Positions 44,818-53,849 of a stretch of 64,000 nt of DNA are shown piece by piece. Made by a program: the position numbers and the translations under genes. Each line of letters starts with the position of its first letter. The stretch's first letter is position 1. This DNA comes from Roseomonas sp. (GTDB lineage: Bacteria; Pseudomonadota; Alphaproteobacteria; Acetobacterales; Acetobacteraceae). The notes beneath the pieces are model-generated. The model did no database searches, had not been told where the DNA came from, and was given only the letters and a program-made list of their open reading frames with translations. The DNA is taken from the NCBI GenBank assembly GCA_020249285.1, contig JADCFX010000032.1:1-64000 (forward strand), written 5' to 3'.

Positions 44818-45591
44818 TCAGGGCTGCATATGCGCCCCACCGCACTGCACCCAATTCTGCCCCGTGATGAAGGAAGCCCCATCGGACAGCAGGAAGCAGA
44901 TCAAGGGCGCCACTTCCGATGGCAGAGCCACGCGATTAAGCGGAATACGCGCCAGTGTGCGTTCGCGGAAACGCTCGGAACGGATAACCTCAGTCATCGG
45001 CGTTTCCACCGTGCCGAAGCCAACGCTATTCACCCGAATGCCATAGCGCGCCCATTCGCTCGCCGCTGTCATGGTTACGCCGAAAAGCCCAGCCTTGGCA
45101 GCGGAATAATTCACCTGACCAATGCTGCCACGCTTGCCCGCAGTGGAGGAGATATTCACAATCGCGCCCGGCCTTTCTTCCCCAGCACGCGCGCGTTCGA
45201 TCATGTGCTTGCCGACGGCCTGCTGCATCAAATGACAGGCCGTCAGATTCACATTGATCACTTCCTGCCATTGGCGGAGCGTCATTTTCTCGATCATCGC
45301 GGGGCGCGTAATGCCGGCGCAATTCACCAGCCCATGCACGGCACCGAATCGCGCCACGGCATCGGCCACGCATTGCGGCCCAAATTCTTCCTCACTCACA
45401 TCGCCTTCAATGGCCATGGTGTGATCACCCGCCAGGTCTTCCGCCACCTGCATCAGGGTTTCGCGGTTGCGTTCCACCATCACCAGATTGCCGCCAAGCC
45501 CCAGCACCAATTCGGCAATGGCACGGCCAATACCCTGCCCCGCGCCAGTTACGATGATGGTCTTGCCCGTGAGCGCCATCGGATTCATCAT
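44818..45591 (-). CDS. SDR-family oxidoreductase
   Basis: This 257-residue classical SDR has TGAGQGIG near residues 15-22, NCAGITRPA, VNISSTAGKRG and YSAAKAG with the catalytic Tyr/Lys, ending FITGQNWVQCGGAHMQP. Resembles 3-oxoacyl-ACP or alcohol dehydrogenases; substrate unknown. AGGAAACGAAA precedes ATG 45591; ATG 45588 or 45579 could also serve. It follows the ketopantoate-reductase-like gene by 40 bases on the minus strand and is convergent with lpxB (6 bases apart). Confidence 0.9.
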   Translation of the reverse strand: MMNPMALTGKTIIVTGAGQGIGRAIAELVLGLGGNLVMVERNRETLMQVAEDLAGDHTMAIEGDVSEEEFGPQCVADAVARFGAVHGLVNCAGITRPAMIEKMTLRQWQEVINVNLTACHLMQQAVGKHMIERARAGEERPGAIVNISSTAGKRGSIGQVNYSAAKAGLFGVTMTAASEWARYGIRVNSVGFGTVETPMTEVIRSERFRERTLARIPLNRVALPSEVAPLICFLLSDGASFITGQNWVQCGGAHMQP

Positions 45592-45631
45592 TTTCGTTTC
45601 CTTCCTTATCTTGTCTGCAAAAACTACGCTT

Positions 45632-46696
45632 TCAATTCAAACGGAGCCCGCGGATCAATTCCGGGCTAGGCTTCGCGTCACCGCGTTCAACGCGCTTGAC
45701 GATATCTGTCAGCGCCGCATTGGCCGGCGCATCAATGCCGATGGTTGCCCCCTTATCCACGACAAAGCCGTTCAGATATTCAATCTCCGTCCGCCGGCCC
45801 TTCACCATATCCTGGCCCATGGAAGGCCGATGCGCGCCACCGCCACCCTTGGAGGTTTCCGCCAGCCGATGCTCATCATAATGCTGGCGCGCTGTGGCAT
45901 CGCCTTCACCAGCGCGGGCGATGATTTCCGGATCAAGGTGGAACACTTCTTCCAGATCATAACCCAGCGCCTGCCCAATGCGGATCGCCTCAGACCCCAA
46001 ACGCGCTGCAAAGCCGCGAATGGCATCATCCGCCACCATGTCGCGCGTGGTCAGGCCGGTGCAGGCGGAAAGCCCATTGCCCATGACATTGGCGACCAGC
46101 TTGGACCAGCGTTCCCCCCACAAATTGCTGGTGGTCAAAGCACTATCGGTCAGCCCAACCAGCTTAGTGATTTGTTCCGCGCGCGGTGAAATCCGCCCAT
46201 GCGGTTCGCCCACGCGGAACACGGTATGCGATGTTCCGCTTTTGCCCGCCGCGCGGCGCACATGGCCTGGTTCGGCCAATTCCACCGTGATCAGGCTCGC
46301 AATCGCGCCCAGCACGCGGCCCCAGCCGACAATGCCCGCGATCACTTCCTCATTGATGCAATTTTGCAAGGAAACCACGTAACCGCCAGGCGAGAGATAC
46401 TGCGCGATCATCGTCGTCGCCCAAGCGGTATCGTAAGACTTCATGCACATGAAGGCGATATCAATCGGCTTCTCTTTTGCCAGGGCCTGCACTTCCGTCA
46501 AATGCAGCGCGCGCGGCTTCACGGTGAATTCCGGCACATCGCGCAAATGGGTGATGCGCAGCCCCATCTTGCGCATGGCTTCAACATGCTCAGGCCAGGG
46601 GTCAATGAAGGTCACATCCTCCCCCGCCTGGACCATATGGGCGCCGGCATAGCCGCCAACCGCACCCGCACCGAAAATCGCTATTTTTGGCTTCAT
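45632..46696 (-). CDS. Ketopantoate reductase (ApbA/PanE) family protein
   Basis: From ATG 46696 the product is 354 residues, longer than PanE (about 300). The N-terminal Rossmann domain has IFGAGAVGGYAGAHMVQAGEDVTFIDP (7-33), CMKSYDT, and SLQNCINEE with the Asn that contacts the substrate in PanE. The C-terminal domain has WSKLVANVMGNGLSACTG and a GGGGAHRPSMGQDMVKGRRTEIEYLNG region whose Ser-x-x-x-Asp and Glu match the family. It probably reduces a 2-keto acid or similar with NADPH. A link to pantothenate is not shown by context. Confidence 0.88.
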   Translation of the reverse strand: MKPKIAIFGAGAVGGYAGAHMVQAGEDVTFIDPWPEHVEAMRKMGLRITHLRDVPEFTVKPRALHLTEVQALAKEKPIDIAFMCMKSYDTAWATTMIAQYLSPGGYVVSLQNCINEEVIAGIVGWGRVLGAIASLITVELAEPGHVRRAAGKSGTSHTVFRVGEPHGRISPRAEQITKLVGLTDSALTTSNLWGERWSKLVANVMGNGLSACTGLTTRDMVADDAIRGFAARLGSEAIRIGQALGYDLEEVFHLDPEIIARAGEGDATARQHYDEHRLAETSKGGGGAHRPSMGQDMVKGRRTEIEYLNGFVVDKGATIGIDAPANAALTDIVKRVERGDAKPSPELIRGLRLN

Positions 46697-46757
46697 CGCG
46701 TTTCCCCACTTCAAGCAGGCGCGATGCTCCGCCCGGAATCGCCGCGCCGCAAGGGGG

Positions 46758-47714
46758 TCAGGCCTTGGCCTTGATCGCTTCCTCTATCGCGAGCGCCCAT
46801 TTCAACGCGCGCCGGCCCGCAGCCCCATCCACCACCACCGGGCCGCGCCCCTGACACGCAGCGACAAAAGCCCCCTGTTCTGCTTCCAGGCTGTCATGAT
46901 CCGTCCAGGTGGCGCGATCCACGCCATGGCCGGGCATGGTCTCGACCGGCTCCGCCCCACCGCGCCGCAGCACGGCAAGCGATCGCGTCAGGAAATCCAC
47001 CGCCATCTCGCCCTCGGTCCCCAGCACACGCAACCGCCTTTCCATGGCCAGCGAAACACGCGACGCCGTGATGGAAGCCGCCCGCCCGCCCGGAAACCGC
47101 AGCCGCGCCACAGCGAAATCCGGATGGTCGGACGCTATCGCCGCGCCCACTGCCTCCACCGCCTCAGGCTCCCCGCCGGCCAATTCCATCACTAGGTCCA
47201 GATCATGGATCATCAGGTCCAACACCACGGAGACATCCAGGCTGCGCGGGCGGAAGGGCGCGGCGCGCACCGCTTCAAAGGATAGTGCCCGGCCTCCGGA
47301 AGGGGTCGCCATCACGGTGCGGAAGGCCGCTGAAAAGCGTTCAATATGGCCCACTTGCAGCACGCGCCCCTGGCGCTCGGCCAGCGCGATCAGCCGATTC
47401 GCCTGATCCAGGCTCGCCGCGATGGGTTTTTCGATGAAGACATGCCGCCCCGCCGCCAGCGCCTGTTCGGCCAGCGCATAATGAAAGCGCGTAGGCGCGG
47501 CGATGATCACCGCCTCCGCCGCTGCAATCACGGCGTCCGGCGCCAAGGCCGGTGCGCTGACCTCCCCGGCAATCTGGGCCGCCCTATCGAATGAGGCATC
47601 ATGCAAGCCAATCAGGTGGATTGCGGGGTTGGCGGCGGCCTTCACGGCATGGAATCGGCCAAAATGGCCAACCCCCAAAATGCCGAGGCGAAGCGGGGCG
47701 GGGTTCACATTCAT
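46758..47714 (-). CDS. Gfo/Idh/MocA-family oxidoreductase
   Basis: This 318-residue enzyme has the NAD(P) motif GILGVGHFGRFHAVKA near residues 11-26, EKPIAASLDQA with the catalytic Lys, HIERFSAAF, LDLMIHDLDLVMEL and a C-terminal beta-sheet domain. The HIERF and MIHDLD pattern is the version usually found beside lpxA/lpxB in alphaproteobacteria, where related proteins are thought to act on UDP-sugars for lipid A. It is divergent from secDF. Here two other genes separate it from lpxB. Confidence 0.88.
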   Translation of the reverse strand: MNVNPAPLRLGILGVGHFGRFHAVKAAANPAIHLIGLHDASFDRAAQIAGEVSAPALAPDAVIAAAEAVIIAAPTRFHYALAEQALAAGRHVFIEKPIAASLDQANRLIALAERQGRVLQVGHIERFSAAFRTVMATPSGGRALSFEAVRAAPFRPRSLDVSVVLDLMIHDLDLVMELAGGEPEAVEAVGAAIASDHPDFAVARLRFPGGRAASITASRVSLAMERRLRVLGTEGEMAVDFLTRSLAVLRRGGAEPVETMPGHGVDRATWTDHDSLEAEQGAFVAACQGRGPVVVDGAAGRRALKWALAIEEAIKAKA

Positions 47715-47805
47715 ACGCCGAAGCTACACCTAAGCGGGGCGGGCTTGCATCCCCTGAGGTGCGTCGCCATTGTCCGCCCGCTCAACCAGGGGATTCCACC
47801 AGCCC

Positions 47806-50376
47806 ATGCTTCATTTCGCGCGCTGGAAACAGGCTGTCATTCTCGGCGTTTGTCTGCTCGGGGTACTTCTGTGCCTGCCGAACCTCATGCCGCGTTCGGC
47901 CTTTCCATCCTGGATGGAACCCCGCCAGATCAGCCTCGGCCTCGATTTGCGCGGCGGTTCCTATCTGCTGTTGGAAGTGGATTTGAACACTGTTGTGCGG
48001 GAAAGGCTGGAATCCGCGGTGGATGGCGTGCGCGGCAAGCTCCGCACCGCCAATATTCGCTATGTGAATTTGGCCGCGGATGGGCCGAACCGCCGCATGG
48101 GTTTCCGTGTGTTGGACCCGGCGCAGGCCAGCACCGCGGCAGCGGCTTTGCGAGAATTGGCCGAACCCGTGACTTTGCCCACCGGCCAGAATGTCCCGGA
48201 TATTGAGGTCACGACCAGCCCCGATGGGACGGTGACAGCGACCCTCAGCGAAGCCGGCCTGCGCGCCAAGGCGAGTGCGGCAGTTGAACAATCCATTGAA
48301 ATCATCCGCCGCCGCGTGGATGAAACCGGCGTCGCCGAAGCGCTGATCGCCCGTCAGGGCCAATCGCGCATTCTGGTGACGCTGCCCGGTGTGGAAGACC
48401 CCAATCGCATCAAGGATTTGCTGGGCCGCACAGCGCGCATGACCTTCCATTTGGTGGATGAAGGCGCCAATCTGGCCGGCAGCCCGCCGCCGGGTGTCAT
48501 GTTCCTGCCAAGCGAACGCCCTGGCGAACGTGTGGCGGTGCGCCGCAGTGTCGCGGTGGATGGCAAGAGCCTGACTAATGCCCGCGCCGGGCAGGATTCG
48601 CGGACTGGCGAATGGGTGGTGAATTTCACCTTTGATGGCACCGGCACGCGCCGCTTTGCCGATATCACCCGCGCCAATGTCGGGCGGCCCTTCGCCATTG
48701 TGCTGGATGATAAGGTGATCAGCGCGCCCGTGATCCGGGAACCCATCACCGGCGGCCAGGGGCAGATCAGCGGGTCCTTCACCGTGCGCACGGCGAATGA
48801 TCTGGCCGTGCTACTGCGCGCCGGCGCTCTGCCCGCGCCGCTCACAATCGTGGAAGAACGCACCGTCGGGCCGGAATTGGGCGCGGATGCCATTCGCGCG
48901 GGGATGATCTCACTCGCGGTCGGGACGCTTTTTGTTTTCATCTATATGGGCTTTGCCTATGGAGTCTTGGGCTGGTTCGCGAATATCGCGCTTGCCTTCA
49001 ATATCGTGCTGCTGATGGCCGGGCTGTCAGTGTTGGAGGCAACGCTGACGCTGCCCGGCATCGCCGGGATTGTGCTGACGCTGGGCACCGCGCTTGATGC
49101 GAATATCCTGATCAATGAACGCATCCGCGAAGAAGTGAAAAACGGCCGAACGCCGATCAATGCGCTGGAAGCAGGCTATACCAAGGCATCCGGCACCATT
49201 CTCGATTCAAACGTGACGAACCTTATTGCCATGGCCTGTTTGTATGGCTTTGGCTCCGGCCCGGTGAAGGGTTTTGCCGTCACGGTCGCCATCGGCACAA
49301 TTGTTCAGATGTGGACGGCCACGGTGCTGACGCGGCTTTTCGCTTCCTGGTGGTATCGCCGGACACGGCCCAAGGAATTGCCGGTATTCCAGCGCCCGGG
49401 GCTTTCGCTATGGGAACGCCTGCGCCGCCCGCTATTTCGTATCTTCCCCGATGGCACGCGCATCCCCTTCATGCGTGGCGCCAAGACAGGGCTCATCATC
49501 TCTGCGGTGCTTTCAACACTGTCGGTCGCCATTGCCTTCCATCCGGGGCTTGAAAAAGGTATTGATTTCAAGGGCGGGGTAGAGATGGAAATCCGCACCC
49601 CAGGCCCTGGTGATATCAGCGTGCTGCGCGGCGCGGTTGGCGGGCTTGGGCTTGGCGATGCGACGCTATTGCAATTTGGCGATCCCGCCACCTTTGCACT
49701 CCGCCTGCCCGCGCAAGGTGATGAAGGCGGCGTACAAAGGGCGGTCACCGCCGTGCGAGAGGCCTTCGAAAAAGCCGTCCCTGGTACGCGCATCCTCCGC
49801 GTAGAAGCCGTTGGCAACCGCATTTCGGATGAGCTGTTTCTGGGCGGGCTGATGGCGCTTGGCCTCAGTTTCCTCGCCATGCTGTTATATATCTGGATCA
49901 GGTTTGAATGGCAGTTCGGCATCGCCGCCATCGCCACGCTGATCCTGGATGCCACCAAAACCATCGGCTTCATGGTGTTGTTCGGGATTGAATTCAACCT
50001 GACCACCGTCGCCGCGATCCTGACCATCATTGGCTTTTCGGCGAATGACAAGGTCGTGGTGTTTGACCGCATGCGGGAGAATTTGCGTAAGTTCAAAGCC
50101 ATGCCGCTGGAGCAATTGGTGGATCTTTCGATCAATGAAACCATGAACCGCTCGCTCGGCACTTCCATGACCTTGCTGCTGTCTGCGCTGCCCCTCGCCC
50201 TTTTCGGCGGCGATACCCTTTCAGGCTTTGCCTGGGTGATGGTGGTCGGCATTGTGATTTCGGCCGGGTCTTCAGTGTTCATCGCCGCACCGATTGTGTT
50301 GTTCACTGGGCGCAATCGGCTGCGCATGCCGGACACCGCGCCCCCAGGCAAAGCTGAGGGTGCGGCGGCAAGCTAG
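47806..50376 (+). CDS. secDF: Fused SecD-SecF protein translocase subunit
   Basis: This 856-residue fusion contains a SecD half (1 to about 540) with the signature GLDLRGGSYLLLEV near 47-60, two periplasmic P1 segments (RRRVDETGV, LPGVEDP), and TALDANILINERIREE before five helices, followed by a SecF half (about 560-850) with GIDFKGGVEMEI, GNRISDELF and FSANDKVVVFDRMREN. SecDF uses the proton gradient to pull proteins out of the Sec channel on the periplasmic side. ATG 47806 gives a normal first helix; TTG 47770 is possible. YajC is not next to it. An intrinsic terminator follows. Confidence 0.93.
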   Translation: MLHFARWKQAVILGVCLLGVLLCLPNLMPRSAFPSWMEPRQISLGLDLRGGSYLLLEVDLNTVVRERLESAVDGVRGKLRTANIRYVNLAADGPNRRMGFRVLDPAQASTAAAALRELAEPVTLPTGQNVPDIEVTTSPDGTVTATLSEAGLRAKASAAVEQSIEIIRRRVDETGVAEALIARQGQSRILVTLPGVEDPNRIKDLLGRTARMTFHLVDEGANLAGSPPPGVMFLPSERPGERVAVRRSVAVDGKSLTNARAGQDSRTGEWVVNFTFDGTGTRRFADITRANVGRPFAIVLDDKVISAPVIREPITGGQGQISGSFTVRTANDLAVLLRAGALPAPLTIVEERTVGPELGADAIRAGMISLAVGTLFVFIYMGFAYGVLGWFANIALAFNIVLLMAGLSVLEATLTLPGIAGIVLTLGTALDANILINERIREEVKNGRTPINALEAGYTKASGTILDSNVTNLIAMACLYGFGSGPVKGFAVTVAIGTIVQMWTATVLTRLFASWWYRRTRPKELPVFQRPGLSLWERLRRPLFRIFPDGTRIPFMRGAKTGLIISAVLSTLSVAIAFHPGLEKGIDFKGGVEMEIRTPGPGDISVLRGAVGGLGLGDATLLQFGDPATFALRLPAQGDEGGVQRAVTAVREAFEKAVPGTRILRVEAVGNRISDELFLGGLMALGLSFLAMLLYIWIRFEWQFGIAAIATLILDATKTIGFMVLFGIEFNLTTVAAILTIIGFSANDKVVVFDRMRENLRKFKAMPLEQLVDLSINETMNRSLGTSMTLLLSALPLALFGGDTLSGFAWVMVVGIVISAGSSVFIAAPIVLFTGRNRLRMPDTAPPGKAEGAAAS

Positions 50377-50402
50377 AACCTGCCCGGGCCGGGCAGGTTT
50401 CC
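50377..50402 (+). terminator. Rho-independent terminator after secDF
   Basis: Starting one base after the secDF stop, arms 50377-50385 and 50391-50399 form a perfect 9-base-pair stem with a 5-base GC loop, followed by TT and CC. The short T tail is poor but the stem is very stable and positioned right after the stop. Confidence 0.6.
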
Positions 50403-50464
50403 TCTGGCGGGAATGATGTTACAGTTCCCGCAACAGGATTGCCGACGGCAGGGGATAAGGGCGC

Positions 50465-51322
50465 GTGGCGCAGCGCAAGATCAACGGGCATGGGAGCGAG
50501 GGGCAAGGCCGCAAGCTGCCCTCTCAACCGCGCGCGAAAAACCTGCCGGATCAGGAACAGGAATTGCGCGCTGCCCTTTCCGGGCGCCTGCTGCTGCTGC
50601 GCTACCAGCCCATCATCCGCTTGCGCAATGGTCATACCGCCGCTTTGGAAGGGCTGGTGCGCTGGCCTCGGCAGGAAGCGTTGTTGCAAGCGGGCGCCTT
50701 TGTGCCCTTGGCGGAAAAGCTTGGCCTGGCGCTTGATCTGACCCATGCGGTGCTGGAACGCGTCGCGCATGATTGGCAAAGAACGCCCTCACCCAAGGGC
50801 GGGCTTGCGGTGAATATACCGCTCAGTGTCCTACTGCTCCCGGAAATGCCCGCACGGCTTGCCGCGACACTCCGCCAGCACGGAAAAAGGCGCGGCCCGC
50901 TTTTGCTGGAACTCACGGAAACCGAGGCCATCCGCGACCCATCGCGCCTGCGCCGGGTGATGCTGCACCTGAAGCGCCTTGGTATTCCCGTGCTGCTTGA
51001 TGATGTGACGCTGGGCGATCACCGCTGGCGGCTCGCGGGCCTGCCCTTTGCTGGCATCAAGCTCGACCGCAGCCTGATCGAGGCTTTGCCGAACACGATG
51101 CGCGCACGGCATTTCCTGCGCCGCATCCTGACCGATTCCCACGCCAAGGGCCGCTATGTGATCGCCGAGGGCGTTTCAAACCCCTTGCTCCGCCACACGA
51201 CGCGGAGCCTCGGCGTGGATTTCGCCCAAGGCTACCTGCTCGGCCATCCGGAACCGCCGCGGCAAAATCGCGGCGGTCAGACGCGCCTCAGCCCTGCCAG
51301 GCGCGGCGGTAGAGCGCCATAA
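50465..51322 (+). CDS. EAL-domain protein with degenerate catalytic motifs
   Basis: This 285-residue protein from GTG 50465 has an EAL fold: RYQPIIRL, ALEGLVRW (keeps the first Glu), NIPLSVLLLPEM, LLLELTETEAI, KLDRSLIEAL and FAQGYLLG. Loop 6, normally DDFGTGYSS, reads DDVTLGDHRW, and the AEGVE motif reads AEGVSN, so several metal and c-di-GMP contacts are changed. It probably no longer cleaves c-di-GMP and may bind or signal. Its last 35 bases overlap the convergent alcohol dehydrogenase gene. A first disordered tail of about 30 residues precedes the domain. Confidence 0.83.
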   Translation: MAQRKINGHGSEGQGRKLPSQPRAKNLPDQEQELRAALSGRLLLLRYQPIIRLRNGHTAALEGLVRWPRQEALLQAGAFVPLAEKLGLALDLTHAVLERVAHDWQRTPSPKGGLAVNIPLSVLLLPEMPARLAATLRQHGKRRGPLLLELTETEAIRDPSRLRRVMLHLKRLGIPVLLDDVTLGDHRWRLAGLPFAGIKLDRSLIEALPNTMRARHFLRRILTDSHAKGRYVIAEGVSNPLLRHTTRSLGVDFAQGYLLGHPEPPRQNRGGQTRLSPARRGGRAP

Positions 51323-52457
51323 TCGCCTCCGCATCCGGCACCGCCGGGTTATTGGCCGGGCTGCCGGAAGCCAAAGCCTGCGCCGCCATGGTGGGCAGCA
51401 GCCCGTCCCATTTCGCCGCATCAATGCCGTAGGCCGCAGGTGTGGGCACCGCCAATTCGCGGTTGAGCGCGGAAAGCTCCTCTAGCAACTTCGCACCCGC
51501 GCTTTGGTCGCCCTCATCCCGCCCGGCCACGCCGATGGCGCGCGCGGCTTCGGCGTAGCGCGGCAATGCGGCATTGAGCGAATAGGCCGTCACGGCCGGC
51601 AGCAACATGGCGTTGGAAAGCCCGTGCGGCACGTGGAAATGCGCGCCGATCGGGCGGGACATGCCATGCACCAGCGCGACCGAGCTATTGCTGAAGGCAA
51701 GCCCGGCAAGTGTGGCGCCCTTCATCATCGCTTTCCGCGCCGCGGCGTTTTTCGGGTCCTGATAAACCGTGCGCAGATTGGGGCCGATCAGGCGCATGGC
51801 GCGCAAAGCATATTCATCCGATTCCGGATTGGCACGGCGAGAGACCAGGGCTTCCAGCGCATGGGTCAGGCTATCAATGCCCGTATCGGCGGTGGTCCGC
51901 GGCGGCACGCTGAAGGTGAGTTCGTAATCCACAATCGCGGCCAAGGGCAGCGCGCCGAGCCCCGCGATCAGCATCTTCTCATCGGTTTCGGTATCGGTGA
52001 TCACGGTGAAGCGGGTCGCCTCACTGCCTGTGCCGGCCGTGGTCGGGATGCAGATCACGGGAAGCGCGGCCTTATTGGCCTGGGCCGGCACCTTGAAGTC
52101 GCGCATCTTGGCGCCTGCGGGCGCTGCGGCCAGGATGGTCATGGCCTTGGCGGTATCCATGGGGCTGCCGCCACCAAAGCCAATCAGGCAATCATAATCG
52201 CTGGCTTGCATGGCAGTGACGCCGGTTGCGATCACGGTATCGGTCGGGTCCGGCACGGTATCGCTGAAGACGCCATAGGCGATGCCCGCTGCCTTCAGCG
52301 GTGCCAGCAGCTTTTCGACAGTGCCGGAAGACACCATCCAAGGATCGGTGACGACGAGCGGGCGAAAAAGACCGAATTGCCCCAGTACCGCCGCCGCCTG
52401 GCCGATGGACCCGCCGCCCATCATCAACAGGCGGGGCGAGACGAAGGAGGTTATCAC
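51288..52457 (-). CDS. Iron-containing alcohol dehydrogenase
   Basis: This 389-residue group III dehydrogenase has FGGGSPMDTAKAM near residue 94-106, IPTTAGTGSEATRFTVIT, DSLTHALEALVSRRANP and the metal-binding region VHGMSRPIGAHFHVPHGLSNAMLLP (Asp and His ligands). It would interconvert an alcohol and aldehyde or a hydroxy- and oxo-acid with NAD. ATG 52457 overlaps the stop of the hydroxyacid dehydrogenase gene upstream (ATGA), so these two are co-translated. Confidence 0.92.
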   Translation of the reverse strand: MITSFVSPRLLMMGGGSIGQAAAVLGQFGLFRPLVVTDPWMVSSGTVEKLLAPLKAAGIAYGVFSDTVPDPTDTVIATGVTAMQASDYDCLIGFGGGSPMDTAKAMTILAAAPAGAKMRDFKVPAQANKAALPVICIPTTAGTGSEATRFTVITDTETDEKMLIAGLGALPLAAIVDYELTFSVPPRTTADTGIDSLTHALEALVSRRANPESDEYALRAMRLIGPNLRTVYQDPKNAAARKAMMKGATLAGLAFSNSSVALVHGMSRPIGAHFHVPHGLSNAMLLPAVTAYSLNAALPRYAEAARAIGVAGRDEGDQSAGAKLLEELSALNRELAVPTPAAYGIDAAKWDGLLPTMAAQALASGSPANNPAVPDAEAIMALYRRAWQG

Positions 52458-53341
52458 TTCATGCCCCCTTCGCGGATCATATTGATGATGCCGGAGAAAT
52501 CCTTATCGCCGCCACCGCGTTCCAGATATTGCCGAAACAGCGCCAAGGCATGCGCCCCGATGGGCGAAGCCGTGCCGGTTTGCGCCACCGCTTCCTGCGC
52601 CAGGCCCAAATCCTTCGCCATCAGAGCTGCCGCAAAACCGGGCTTGTAATCCCGATTGGCCGGGCTGGCCGGCACCGGCCCCGGCACCGGGCAATAGCTG
52701 GAAAGCGCCCAGGAATTGCTGGTGGAGGTGGAGCAAACATCAAACAGCGCCTGGTGCGACAGCCCCAGTTTTTCTGCAAGAACAAAAGCTTCCGAGGTGA
52801 CGATCATGGTCGCGGCGAGCATCATATTATTGCAAAGCTTCACGCCCTGCCCCGCGCCCGCCGCGCCGCAATGAATGACATTGCGCCCCATCTGCTTCAG
52901 GATTGGCTCGGCCCGGGCGAAATGCTCAGGCGTGCCGCCGACCATGAACGTCAGCGTGCCGGCCTCGGCCCCCATGGTCCCGCCAGAGACCGGCGCATCT
53001 ACAAAGGCGCGGCCTGATTTTTCGGCGACATCGCGGGCGGTCGCAACATCAATGGTTGAACAATCAATCAGCAGCGCATCCGGCGCACTCGCCGCCGCCA
53101 TGGCGCCCGCACCAAGCCAGGCATCACGCACATGCTGGCCGGCCGGCAGCATGGTGATGACATATTCCGCCCCGCGCGCCGCTTCCGCCGCATTGGGCGC
53201 CGCTTTGGCGCCATTGGGGGTGACGGAGGCAATAGCGGCGGGCACCAGGTCAAAAACCGTGACCTCATGCCCGGCCTTCAGCAGGTTGCGCACCATATGC
53301 GCGCCCATATTGCCGAGACCAACAAAGCCGATGCGTGCCAT
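52454..53341 (-). CDS. Beta-hydroxyacid dehydrogenase (3-hydroxyisobutyrate dehydrogenase family)
   Basis: From ATG 53341 the product is 295 residues. The Rossmann motif IGFVGLGNMGAHMVRNLLKAGH (4-25), the substrate motif DAPVSGGTMGAEAGTLTFMVGG (near 120) and the catalytic Lys in GVKLCNN (near 170), followed by YKPGFAAALMAKDLGLA, identify the family. It oxidises a 3-hydroxy acid such as 3-hydroxyisobutyrate or tartronate semialdehyde-type substrates. The chain with an iron alcohol dehydrogenase, a thioesterase-like and an RraA-like gene suggests a small organic-acid pathway. Confidence 0.92.
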   Translation of the reverse strand: MARIGFVGLGNMGAHMVRNLLKAGHEVTVFDLVPAAIASVTPNGAKAAPNAAEAARGAEYVITMLPAGQHVRDAWLGAGAMAAASAPDALLIDCSTIDVATARDVAEKSGRAFVDAPVSGGTMGAEAGTLTFMVGGTPEHFARAEPILKQMGRNVIHCGAAGAGQGVKLCNNMMLAATMIVTSEAFVLAEKLGLSHQALFDVCSTSTSNSWALSSYCPVPGPVPASPANRDYKPGFAAALMAKDLGLAQEAVAQTGTASPIGAHALALFRQYLERGGGDKDFSGIINMIREGGMK

Positions 53342-53364
53342 GGCGCGCTTCCTTTCCTTTACGT

Positions 53365-53814
53365 TCAATGCTTTGGGGGTTTGAGTGAAAGCCGCTTGGC
53401 GCTTTCACCGGAACGGCGCAGGGCAAGCCTCGCCAGGATATCTTGGGGCCAGGGCGCCACACGCCGCTTGGTCAGATCAATGCTGAGGTAAAGCACCTCA
53501 TTTTCCGCGACCTGCCAGCCTTCCTTCGCGTGATACATCATGTGCCGGCAGAGCAGGCGCTTATCGTCGAAATCCAAGACCACGCTTTCGCAGGCCAAGG
53601 GCGCGCCTTCACGCACTTCCCGTATATAGGCCTGCCAGGATTCAGCTGCGAAAGTGCCCATGCCGCGCGCGCGATATGCGGGACCAAAACTGAGATCGAG
53701 CCACTGCACATCGCAGGCCATGTCGAAGACCACAAGGTAATAGGCCAGATTCATATGGCCGTAGTGATCCACCCATTCGGGCTTTACCGGCGTCAGGATT
53801 TGGCGTTCGGTCAT
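53365..53814 (-). CDS. Hotdog-fold (4HBT) thioesterase-like protein
   Basis: This 149-residue protein has the 4HBT opening PEWVDHYGHMNLAYYLVVFD (about 11-30) with the acid residue and HMN turn of acyl-CoA thioesterases, a GMGTFAAES strand and a long C-terminal helical tail. The motif resembles carnitine-related and 4-hydroxybenzoyl-CoA thioesterases. It lies 23 bases before the hydroxyacid dehydrogenase gene and 35 bases after the RraA-like gene on the same strand. Confidence 0.83.
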   Translation of the reverse strand: MTERQILTPVKPEWVDHYGHMNLAYYLVVFDMACDVQWLDLSFGPAYRARGMGTFAAESWQAYIREVREGAPLACESVVLDFDDKRLLCRHMMYHAKEGWQVAENEVLYLSIDLTKRRVAPWPQDILARLALRRSGESAKRLSLKPPKH

Positions 53815-53849
53815 GCGGTTCAGGGGGCGGTTGCCCGCCCCCGTCCCAA

